Shown here piece by piece: positions 1 through 6,573 of a DNA stretch of 13,478 bases. Numbering within the stretch: position 1 is the stretch's first letter; the number at the start of each line of letters is the position of its first letter. Origin of the DNA: Chloroflexota bacterium (GTDB lineage: Bacteria > Chloroflexota > Dormibacteria > Dormibacterales > Dormibacteraceae); contig VBJR01000261.1 of the NCBI GenBank assembly GCA_005880175.1, positions 15,263 to 28,740 of the forward strand. The letters run 5' to 3'. The notes under the pieces were generated by a model. It worked only from the letters and a program-made list of their open reading frames with translations, made no database searches and was not told where the DNA came from. A program made the translations under genes and the position numbers.

Positions 1-1
1 C

Positions 2-710
2 TCGCTGGTGGACGGGCGGCCCGTCCTGACCGTGATCGTGGAGCGCGCGCCGGCCACGCTGCTGCTGATGGCGACGGCGTTCGCGATCGCCCTCGCGCTG
101 GCGGTGCCGCTGGGCGTCCTGGCGGCGGCCCGCCCGGGCTCCCGCCTGGACAACGCGCTCACGCTGACGTCGCTGTTCGCGTGGGCGATGCCCGTCTTCT
201 GGTTCGGGCTCATGGCGCAGTCCCTCCTGGCCGTGCGCCTCCACCTGTTCCCGGTCGCCGGGATGCACGCCACCGACGCCGGCGACCCGCTCGACCTCGC
301 CCACCACCTGGTCCTCCCCGCGCTGGTCCTCGGCCTGGGCAGCATCGCGAGCTGGAGCCGGTACCTGCGCTCGTCGCTGCTGGAGGTGCTCGGCCAGCCG
401 TACATGCGGACGGCGCGGGCCAAGGGCGGCAGCGCGGCCCGGGCCCTGGTCCGCCACGGCCTCCGCAACGCCGTCATCCCGCTCGTCACCGTGATGGGCC
501 TGGACCTGCCCAACCTGTTCACCGGGGCCGTCGTGACGGAGACGGTCTTCGCGTGGCCCGGCATGGGCCGGCTGTTCTACGACTCGCTCACCGCCCGCGA
601 CTACCCCGTGGAGATGGGCCTGCTGGTGATCACCGCTTCGCTGATCATCGCCGGCAACCTGGCCGCCGACCTGGCGTACGGCGCGCTGGACCCTCGCATC
701 CGGCGCGCTC
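2..710 (+). CDS. dppB: DppB-like ABC transporter permease, 5' partial, no stop codon
   Basis: Inner-membrane permease subunit of a peptide/nickel-type (DppB/OppB, BPD_transp_1) ABC importer. The window starts inside the gene; by family comparison about 90-100 N-terminal residues are missing. Visible are hydrophobic segments (for example the run around positions 60-140), the EAA cytoplasmic loop that docks on the ATPase (RTARAKGG...HGLRNAVIP, about positions 408-480), the typical TETVFAWPGMGRL segment (about 535-570) and the family C-terminal signature LDPRIR (about 688-705). Normally a stop follows within a few residues of DPRIR. Here the frame runs on without a stop for over 3 kb and loses all resemblance to a permease, so the end given is where homology ends. 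The DppC partner follows in another frame. The identity is secure at family level; the substrate (peptide, nickel, sugar oligomer) cannot be read from the sequence. Confidence 0.88.
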
Positions 711-770
711 CCCGCGCCGGCTGCCGGCCGCCGCGCCTGGGAGCGGTTCCTGGGCCACCGGGCGGCGCTC

Positions 771-1592
771 GTGGCCGCGGGCGTCCTGGCGCTGCTGGCC
801 GCGCTGGCCGCCCTCGCGCCGTGGATCTCGCCGTATGCGCCCGCCGCGATCGACCTGCACCGCATCGCGATGCCGCCCGACCTGGCCCACCCGCTGGGCA
901 CGGACGAGCTGGGTCGCGACGTCCTGACGCGCACGATCTGGGGCGGCCGGGTCTCCCTCGCCGTCGGCGTGGCCGCGGCGCTGGTCTCGGCCGCCGTGGG
1001 CATCCCGTACGGCGCGATCGCCGGCTTCCGCGGCGGCGCGCTGGACATGGTGATGATGCGGGCGGTGGACTTCCTGCTCGCGTTCCCCGCCGTGTTCGTC
1101 CTCCTGATCCTGGCCTCGTTCTCGCGGGGCTCCGTGCTCCAGGTGGCGCTGTACCTCGGGCTGTTCGGCTGGATGGGGATCGCCCGGCTGGTCCGCGGCC
1201 AGGTCCTCAGCCTGCGCGAGCGCGAGTTCGTGGTGGCGGCGCGGTCGCTGGGGCTGTCGGACGCGCGGTTGCTCGTCCGCCACCTGGTGCCGAATGCGCT
1301 GGCGCCCGTGATCGTGGCGGTCACGCTCGGCGTGGGCGGCGCGATGCTGGTCGAAGCGGCCCTGGACTTCCTCGGCTTCGGCGTCCCGCCCGACTCGCCG
1401 AGCTGGGGCAACCTCCTGACGAACGCCGAGGCGTATTTGACGACGGCGCCCCTGCTCGCGATCGCGCCCGGGCTCTGCATCACGACGGCCGTGGTCTGCG
1501 TCAACTTCGTCGGCGACGGGCTGCGCGACGCGCTGGACCCGCAGGGCTGGACGGCCTCGGAGGCGCAGCCCCGCCGGAGGGGGCGGGGCTAG
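771..1592 (+). CDS. dppC: DppC-like ABC transporter permease
   Basis: Second membrane permease of the same importer (DppC/OppC family), pairing with the upstream DppB-like subunit. Evidence: an N-terminal transmembrane segment, the SPYAP and HPLGTDELGRDVLTR motifs after it that are typical of DppC, the EAA loop (VVAARSLGLSD...LVPNALAPVIV) and the C-terminal GDGLRDALDPQG. The first possible start in this frame is GTG at 771. However, the residues just upstream in the same open frame (WERFLGHRAAL, from 738) match the usual DppC N-terminus, so the true protein probably begins earlier. No ATG, GTG or TTG exists between the upstream stop at 642-644 and 771, which suggests sequence is missing around 705-735. 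It ends tail to tail with the LuxR-type gene. The ATPase subunits and binding protein are not in the window. Confidence 0.88.
   Translation: MAAGVLALLAALAALAPWISPYAPAAIDLHRIAMPPDLAHPLGTDELGRDVLTRTIWGGRVSLAVGVAAALVSAAVGIPYGAIAGFRGGALDMVMMRAVDFLLAFPAVFVLLILASFSRGSVLQVALYLGLFGWMGIARLVRGQVLSLREREFVVAARSLGLSDARLLVRHLVPNALAPVIVAVTLGVGGAMLVEAALDFLGFGVPPDSPSWGNLLTNAEAYLTTAPLLAIAPGLCITTAVVCVNFVGDGLRDALDPQGWTASEAQPRRRGRG
1567..1590. terminator. Perfect 9-bp inverted repeat at convergent gene ends
   Basis: The arms AGCCCCGCC (1567-1575) and GGCGGGGCT (1582-1590) pair perfectly around a 6-base loop. The hairpin lies exactly where dppC and the LuxR-type gene converge, with its right arm touching both stop codons. 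It is a candidate bidirectional terminator, as its mirror shape would work on both strands. No T-run follows on either side, so it is not a textbook intrinsic terminator, although that is common in very GC-rich genomes. Confidence 0.5.
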
Positions 1593-4090
1593 CGCTCGCC
1601 GTCCGGCGTCAGGTCGTGCTGGACGACCCACGCCGCGACCTGCGTGCGCGAGCTGCAGCCCAGTTTGCGGCGGACCTGCTCGGCGTGGTGCTCGGCCGTG
1701 CGCCGGCCGATCCCCAGCCGGGCCGCGATCTCCTTGTCGGCCAGGCCCTCGGCGATCAGCAGCGCCACCTCCCGCTCCCGGCCCGTGAGGCCGCCGGTGG
1801 CCGCGTCGCGGACCGCCTTCGCGCCCGCCTCCCAGTCCGTCTCGCGCAGCGCGTACGTGATCGCCTGCTCGGGGCCGGCTCCGACCCCCTGCCGCCACGC
1901 CTCCTCCGCGCGCGCGCCCAGCCACCGGCGCGACTCGCGCACCGCCCGCTCCACCGGCTCGGCCAGCGCCGGGACGGCCGCGGCCCCGATCGCCTCCCGG
2001 AGGCCGGCGGCCGCGCCGGCCAGCCGCAGCGCCCGGGTGGGGTCGTCCTGGATGCGGGCCAGCCATGCGGCCAGGTCGAACAGGTTGGCCACCATCCAGG
2101 CGTCGGGCCGGTCGCGGTACGTCCGCAGGGACTGCGCGAGCTGGGCCGCCGCCAGCGGGAGGTCGCCCATGCGGATCGCCACCTCGCACAGCCAGCCCCG
2201 GGCCAGGGCGACGCCGGCCGACTCGCCGATCGTCCCGAACAGGTCCGCCGCCTCCTCGAGCTGGCGCCGGCCTTCGTCGTGGTCACCCCGGCGGCCCAGC
2301 GCGCTCCCCGACACGACGAGCGCGAGGGCGAGCTCGTACGCGTCGTCCGCCCCGCGCCGCATCGCGACGCCCTCGGCCGCGTGCGCGACGGCCTCGCCGA
2401 AGCGGCCGCGGTTGCGCGCGATGTCGCCGAGCCGGGTCAGGGCGTCGGCCACCGCGGACGTGTCGCCGATCGCCCGCGCGATCCGCAGCTCCGCCTGCGC
2501 GTAGCGCTCGGCCGCGTCGAACCGGCCGTGCCGCTGGGCCAGCCAGGCGCCGTTGGCGCACGCGATGGCCCGGTGGGAGTCGTCCGCCGGCAGCCGTTCG
2601 ATGATCCGGTCCATCCACTGGCAGCCCTCGCCGATCGGGCCGTGACGGCCCCAGTACCCGACCAGCCGGCCGCAGATCAGCGTCGTCAGCTCCGGCGCGT
2701 TGGCCAGGCTCCACGCCAGCGCCGCGCGCACGTCGTCCATCTGCTCCCGCATCTCGCCGGCGGCGCGCAGGCTCCACGTCAGCATCGGCTCGGCCAGCAC
2801 CTCGGCGTGGTGCTCCGCATGCCGGCGGCTGGTCTCCTCCGCGCCGCCTGTGGCGCCCAGGCGCTCGCGACCGTACGCGCGGAGCGTGTCGAGCAGGCGG
2901 TAGCGGGGCTCGCCCGTCGAGCCGGCACCGACCTGGACGAGCGACCGGTCCACCAGCCGGGACAGCAGGTCCACCACCCCCGCCGGCGAGAGCGGCTCGC
3001 CGCCGGCCACCGCCTGCGCCGAGCGCAGGTCGAAGCCGCCGGCGAAGACCGCGAGGCGGGCGAACAGCACCTGCTCCGGCTCGCTCAGCAGCCGGTGGCT
3101 CCACTCGACGGTCGCCCGGAGCGTCTGCTGCCGCTCGCCCGCCGTGCGGTAGCCGGCGGTGAGGATGCCGGGCCGCTCGTCGTGGCCCAGGTGCTCGAGG
3201 AGCGCGGCCGGGGTCATCGCCCGCGTCCGCGCCGCCGCCAGCTCGAGCGCGAGGGGCAGGCCGTCCAGCCGCCGGCAGATGTCCACCACCACCGCCAGGT
3301 CGCCGGGCCCGACCGGGAGCGCGCCCCCCGCCTCCTCCGCCCGCTCCAGGAACAGGCGCACCGCGGCGTGGTGCCGGAGCGCGTCCTCGGTCAGCGCCTG
3401 GCCGCCGGCCGGCAGCGCGAGGGGCGCCACCTGGCGGACGCGCTCCCCCGGCACCATGAGCGGCTCCCGGCTCGTCGCCAGGACGTGCAGCCCGGGGCAG
3501 GCGGTCAGCAGGCGCTGGGCCAGGAGGGCGCTCGCCTCGACCAGGTGCTCGCAGTTGTCCAGCACGAGCAGCGCCGGCCGCTGGCCGAGGCGGTCGGCCA
3601 CGATCCGGTGCGCGGGCCGGTCGCCGTCGAGGTGCAGCCCGAAGCCGGACACGACGGCGTCGTCGACGAGCTCGGGCTCGTTCACGGCGCTCAGCTCGAC
3701 CAGGTGGACGCCGCCCGGGAAGTCCGCGCCGACGGCCCGGCCCACCTGGATCGCGAGCCGGGTCTTGCCGACGCCCCCGGGGCCGGTCAGCGTCACCAGC
3801 CGGTGGGCCGTGACCAGCGCCGCCGCCCGGGCCAGGTCCTCCTCGCGCCCGATCAGGCCGTCCAGCGGGGCGGGCAGGCCCGCCGCCTCCCGCTCGCGCA
3901 GCCACGCGGTCAGCTGCTGGCGGGTGCTGACGCCGAGCTTCCGATAGACCTGCTGCAGGCTGCCGTCGACGGTGCGATCGGAGAGCCCGAGCCGGGCCGC
4001 GACGTCCACGTTCGTGAGCCCGGCCGCGACCAGGTCCGCGATCTCCCGCTCGCGGTCGGTCAGTCGCGGCGAGGCCGGCGAGCCACCCAC
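1589..4090 (-). CDS. LuxR-family STAND regulator (NB-ARC ATPase, TPR) with HTH domains at both ends
   Basis: Large cytoplasmic transcription regulator, 833 residues. Domain order: a LuxR/GerE helix-turn-helix at residues 10-63 (LTDREREIADL...KLGVSTRQQLTAW), a STAND/NB-ARC-type ATPase with Walker A GPGGVGKT at 103-110, Walker B LLVLDNCEHL at 174-183, the LATSREPL sensor at 204-211 and GLPLAL at 277-282, then a TPR-like helical region from about 400 to 740, and a second LuxR HTH at 768-822 (LTGREREVALL...KLGCSSRTQVAAW). Such proteins are thought to bind an inducer via the TPR part and use ATP-driven assembly to switch on. HTH motifs at both ends are unusual. The GTG start at 4088-4090 is chosen because GGAGG lies 5 bases upstream; an overlapping ATG at 4092-4094 is out of frame. 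It lies 31 bases after the serine hydrolase gene on the same strand, so the two may be co-transcribed. Targets are unknown. Confidence 0.9.
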   Translation of the reverse strand: MGGSPASPRLTDREREIADLVAAGLTNVDVAARLGLSDRTVDGSLQQVYRKLGVSTRQQLTAWLREREAAGLPAPLDGLIGREEDLARAAALVTAHRLVTLTGPGGVGKTRLAIQVGRAVGADFPGGVHLVELSAVNEPELVDDAVVSGFGLHLDGDRPAHRIVADRLGQRPALLVLDNCEHLVEASALLAQRLLTACPGLHVLATSREPLMVPGERVRQVAPLALPAGGQALTEDALRHHAAVRLFLERAEEAGGALPVGPGDLAVVVDICRRLDGLPLALELAAARTRAMTPAALLEHLGHDERPGILTAGYRTAGERQQTLRATVEWSHRLLSEPEQVLFARLAVFAGGFDLRSAQAVAGGEPLSPAGVVDLLSRLVDRSLVQVGAGSTGEPRYRLLDTLRAYGRERLGATGGAEETSRRHAEHHAEVLAEPMLTWSLRAAGEMREQMDDVRAALAWSLANAPELTTLICGRLVGYWGRHGPIGEGCQWMDRIIERLPADDSHRAIACANGAWLAQRHGRFDAAERYAQAELRIARAIGDTSAVADALTRLGDIARNRGRFGEAVAHAAEGVAMRRGADDAYELALALVVSGSALGRRGDHDEGRRQLEEAADLFGTIGESAGVALARGWLCEVAIRMGDLPLAAAQLAQSLRTYRDRPDAWMVANLFDLAAWLARIQDDPTRALRLAGAAAGLREAIGAAAVPALAEPVERAVRESRRWLGARAEEAWRQGVGAGPEQAITYALRETDWEAGAKAVRDAATGGLTGREREVALLIAEGLADKEIAARLGIGRRTAEHHAEQVRRKLGCSSRTQVAAWVVQHDLTPDGER

Positions 4091-4100
4091 TCATGCCTCC

Positions 4101-4122
4101 ACACTCCCCGACGCCGGAGTGT
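4101..4122 (-). promoter_or_regulatory. Inverted repeat in the leader of the LuxR-type gene
   Basis: ACACTCC (4101-4107) and GGAGTGT (4116-4122) form a 7-bp dyad with an 8-base spacer. It sits between the hydrolase stop codon and the regulator start, immediately before the GGAGG ribosome binding site (about 4096-4100). It could be an operator for autoregulation, a weak terminator for the hydrolase, or an RNA hairpin affecting translation of the regulator. No T-run follows it. The function is inferred from position only. Confidence 0.35.
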
Positions 4123-4943
4123 CACATGGTAGCGGCAGTCACGTGGTCGTGGACCGCGCGGGCGACCCGGGCCAGGCACAGGACCGCCTCGTTGTCCACG
4201 GACCCGTTGGGGTCGGCGCAGTCGCGGCTCATCAGCGCGATCACGTACCGCCCCGTCCGGCCCCGGACGTACGCGACGTCGTTGCGCACGCCGGGCAGGC
4301 TGCCGTGCTTGGACGCGACCGTCCAGACCCGGCGCCCGCGCTCCTCGGGGAGCAGGCGGCCCACGATGAGGTCAGATTGCTCGCGACGGAGGATGTCGAG
4401 CATCAGGGACGACGCCGTCGGGCTGACCGCCCGCCGGCGCGCGATGCCGAGCATCAGCCGCGCCAGGTCGCGCGGGGTGGTCGTGGAGCCGGGCGCCCGC
4501 GTGCGGAACAGCTTGCCGCCGAGGCGCGTCTGGAGGCAGCCGCAGGCGCGGGCGCCCTGGTTGATGGCGCCGACGCCGAGCCGGCCGATCAGGAGGTTGG
4601 AGGCGACGTTGTCGCTGACGGTCACCATCAGCGTGGCCGCGTCGCGCAGCGACAGGGTGACGCCGGGGCTGAGGTCCTTGAGGACGCCGCTGCCGGGCAC
4701 CACGTCGGTCCGGCCCATCACCACCTCGTCGGCGAGGGAGAGCCTGCCCGCCTCGGCCTGGCGCAGCAGCTCGTGGAGGATGAACAGCTTGATGGTGGAG
4801 GCGGCCGGGAACGGCTCGCCGGCCCGCAGCTCGTACGTCCGGCGGCGGCGGAGGTCGTGCGCCCACAGCCCGAGCACGCCGGAGAACTCGTCCTCGAGGC
4901 AGCGAACCTGTCGGGCAAGGGGATCGGGGAGCGGACCGGTCAT
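4122..4943 (-). CDS. Class A beta-lactamase-like serine hydrolase lacking the omega-loop glutamate
   Basis: Member of the beta-lactamase/penicillin-binding serine hydrolase fold (Beta-lactamase2 type), 273 residues. The nucleophile motif STIK is at 49-52, preceded by PFPAA as in the family. SDN is at 110-112, and the third motif is KHGS at 212-215 in place of the classical KTG. The omega-loop ExxLN motif, which carries the deacylating Glu166 of true class A beta-lactamases, is not seen: the region reads KLFRTRAPGSTTTPRD (144-159). No N-terminal signal peptide is visible from this ATG. It may therefore be a peptidase- or esterase-like enzyme, or a poor beta-lactamase, rather than a resistance enzyme. 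The start at 4943 fits a leaderless mRNA (TAGCGT seven bases upstream). It is followed by the LuxR-type regulator and preceded by the CHAP gene, giving a cell-wall-flavoured neighbourhood. Confidence 0.82.
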   Translation of the reverse strand: MTGPLPDPLARQVRCLEDEFSGVLGLWAHDLRRRRTYELRAGEPFPAASTIKLFILHELLRQAEAGRLSLADEVVMGRTDVVPGSGVLKDLSPGVTLSLRDAATLMVTVSDNVASNLLIGRLGVGAINQGARACGCLQTRLGGKLFRTRAPGSTTTPRDLARLMLGIARRRAVSPTASSLMLDILRREQSDLIVGRLLPEERGRRVWTVASKHGSLPGVRNDVAYVRGRTGRYVIALMSRDCADPNGSVDNEAVLCLARVARAVHDHVTAATM

Positions 4944-4950
4944 GGCATCG

Positions 4951-4956
4951 ACGCTA
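4951..4956 (-). promoter_or_regulatory. Leaderless -10 element of the serine hydrolase gene
   Basis: On the minus strand TAGCGT ends exactly 7 bases before the ATG at 4941-4943. This matches the TANNNT-N7-ATG layout seen upstream of three other genes in this window. No convincing -35 is visible, and no Shine-Dalgarno sequence precedes the start. Confidence 0.4.
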
Positions 4957-5010
4957 GGGCGGGTGGCGATGGCGGTGGCTCCGTAGTTGTACGCAGGTAC
5001 TGGCGCGGAG

Positions 5011-5036
5011 CGGGACGCGGCGCCGGCCGCGTCCCG
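5011..5036 (-). terminator. Strong GC hairpin after the CHAP gene
   Basis: An 11-bp perfect inverted repeat with a 4-base loop: left arm CGGGACGCGGC (5011-5021), right arm GCCGCGTCCCG (5026-5036). It lies 24 bases beyond the stop codon of the CHAP gene and upstream of the serine hydrolase promoter. It is probably the terminator of the CHAP transcript, which would make the hydrolase an independent unit. There is no T-run, so the call rests on stem strength and position. Confidence 0.55.
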
Positions 5037-5059
5037 TGCGTGCGAGGTGGGTTCGTGTG

Positions 5060-6159
5060 TCAGCCGAGGGCGATCGAGCCGACCGCGGCCAGGCCGAAGT
5101 TGGGGCCGTACATGTCCACCCAGTCGCCGTTGAAGTTGCCCTGCTTGACCAGGTACTCACCGTTACCCTGGTCAGGGTCGTGCCCGGGTAGTTCCCGACC
5201 ACGTCCTTGCCATTGGCGCCGTACGGGGCCTGGCCGAACGTCAGGTAGAGGTAGCGCATGCTGAGCTCGACGCACTCCCACTCGAACTCGCCCCACGCGC
5301 CGGGGAAGAAGTTGACGAGGACGTCCGCTCCGCCCGCGATCGGGCGGGGTCCGCAGGCCTGCATGCCCAGGTAGGAGGCGCCGAGGGGGAAGCTGCCGGC
5401 GTGGTGGCCGGCGTCGCAGGTGCCGCTCCACCAGGCCGGGGTGTCGCCCGTGGCCTGGGGGGCGAGCGGGGCGAGCGGGGCGGCGGCCCGCGTGGGCGGC
5501 GCGGTCGCCGCCACGGTGGTCCTGCCCATGCTGGCCGCGGTGGCCAGCGTCATCCCGGCGAGCGACTGGGCGAACGAGGACTGGGTCTCGCCCGGCCCGA
5601 GCTCGCTGGAGGCGCGGACGATCCAGAGCCGGCTGCCGGCCTCCGCCACCCACTCGACGATCGCGGTCGGCCGGGCCGCGCCCGTCCGCGCCGCGACCGG
5701 GGTCGTGCTCACGACGCCCGCGGTGGCGCCGCCGAACAGGCTGATGCGCGGCGCCGGGGCGGTCGTCGCGCCCTGGCTCCGGCGGTACGCCGCCAGCCCC
5801 TCGAGGTAGCCCGCGGCGCCGCCGTGCGCCGCCGCCGGCAGGCCCTCGGCCAGGGACGCGGTCCCGAAGGGCACCGCCACGACGTCCAGCTCGCGGTACG
5901 GCGCGAAGGAGGCCGCGCTCGCCACCTGCTCGACGTCGCCGGGGCGCGAGGTGGTGAAGCCGGTGCCGGGCAGGAAGCTGGTCCGCAGCGCGAGGCGGAC
6001 CGAGTCCAGCGTGAAGCTGGCCTGCCGCGCCGTCCCGCCGGCCGCCATGGCCGGGGCCGGCCGCGCCAGGACGGCCACGCCCAGCGCCAGCAGCAGGACG
6101 ATCGTCACGAGCGTGCGCCGCAGCCCGTCAGGGCGTGCGGCATCCGGGTGCTGACTCAT
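5060..6159 (-). CDS. Secreted CHAP-domain protein, disrupted near its 3' end
   Basis: Exported protein with a clear signal peptide: a basic start ending at about R15, a hydrophobic core at 16-32, and a likely cleavage after AMA (residue 39). Residues 45-210 are an unrecognised domain; 215-240 is an Ala/Pro linker. From about 245 a CHAP (NlpC/P60-like amidase) domain begins: CDAGHHAGSFPL, ACGPRP, and WECVELSMRYLY with the presumed catalytic Cys296. CHAP enzymes cut peptidoglycan peptides and also need a downstream His, which is absent. At about residue 331 (5160-5168) the frame breaks. Frame 1 becomes nonsense, while another frame continues as GNGEYLVKQGNFNGDWVDMY... to a stop at 5060, resembling a beta-propeller-like repeat seen at the end of such proteins. 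Sequence coding for the rest of the CHAP domain therefore seems to be missing. The ATG at 6157-6159 has an AGGAGGT ribosome site. Confidence 0.75.
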
Positions 6160-6167
6160 CGCGCCTT

Positions 6168-6174
6168 ACCTCCT
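6168..6174 (-). promoter_or_regulatory. Perfect Shine-Dalgarno site of the CHAP gene
   Basis: AGGAGGT on the minus strand, 8 bases before the ATG at 6157-6159. It fixes the start of the CHAP gene and contrasts with the leaderless starts elsewhere in the window. The remaining 6175-6314 interval is GC-rich and shows no convincing promoter. Confidence 0.7.
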
Positions 6175-6314
6175 GGTGTCGGCTGGCGGCCGCCGCGCTC
6201 GTCTCGGGGGACGTCTGCCGGCGGCGGCCGGGGGGCCGGGGGGCGCCCCGCAGGCAAGGTATGGCCGCCGCCGGGCCCGCACGGTGGGTACTTGTACGGG
6301 GTACCGAACCGCGG

Positions 6315-6536
6315 TCAGGGAGACTGCGGGCATCCGAACCAGCGGGCCGGCGCCTCGGGCAGGCCGGCGGCGTCCGCCTCCGACGCCCAGCACACGTGGC
6401 CGTCCGGCCGGACCAGCAGCGCCGCCGTCCCGGCGCCAGGCGCCGCCACGGGCAGGCGCACGAGCTCCGCGAACATCGACCGCAGGTCGGCCACCTCCTC
6501 GACGCTGAGCGCTGGAGGCCGCCGTATATTGACCAA
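6315..6536 (-). pseudogene. Remnant of an FAD-dependent monooxygenase C-terminus
   Basis: A 73-residue open frame whose end, AALLVRPDGHVCWASE...LPEAPARWFG, matches the extreme C-terminal thioredoxin-like tail of PheA/TfdB-type FAD aromatic monooxygenases (usual ending: LVRPDGHVAWR...WFG). The N-terminal part ADLRSMFAELVRL also resembles an upstream piece of that C-terminal region, but the roughly 100 residues normally between them and the whole FAD-binding part (GxGxxG, DG, GD motifs) are absent. The only start is a TTG at 6534-6536, inside the regulator's promoter region, with no ribosome site. Full-length monooxygenases of this class are often divergent from a TetR repressor, which is the arrangement here. 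I read it as a decayed or deleted gene, not a functional small protein. Confidence 0.55.
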
Positions 6537-6566
6537 GTTAAGTTATTGTCGGAGTCGTGGTATTGT
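6527..6566 (+). promoter_or_regulatory. Divergent promoter/operator region with three TATTG repeats; leaderless tetR promoter
   Basis: This short AT-rich island in GC-rich DNA holds TATTG three times, at 6527, 6544 and 6561, each exactly 17 bases apart. The last copy, TATTGT (6561-6566), ends 7 bases before the tetR ATG and can serve as the -10 of a leaderless transcript; TTAAGT at 6538-6543 is a possible -35 with a 17-base spacer. On the minus strand TATACG (about 6522-6527) could serve the divergent monooxygenase remnant. TetR family members usually bind such divergent regions, so the repeats are candidate operator half-sites, which is inference. Confidence 0.45.
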
Positions 6567-6573
6567 GCGGCGC

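Noticed and set aside
645..2189. A 514-codon minus-strand open frame spanning dppC and the 3' part of the LuxR-type gene
   Set aside because: Low-complexity Arg/Gly/Pro/Ala sequence with no domain; it overlaps two well-supported genes in other frames.
8..4132. A single open frame of about 1,370 codons beginning with the DppB sequence
   Set aside because: Only the first 235 or so residues look like a protein family. The rest is Arg/Pro/Ala/Gly-rich shadow translation of dppC and of the antisense LuxR-type gene, open simply because the DNA is very GC-rich.
6135..6540. Open frames on the plus strand through 6135-6540 that lead into tetR or the DinB-like gene
   Set aside because: They have no family resemblance before the ATGs at 6574 and 7224, and cross the AT-rich divergent promoter region; the short family-sized starts are better.
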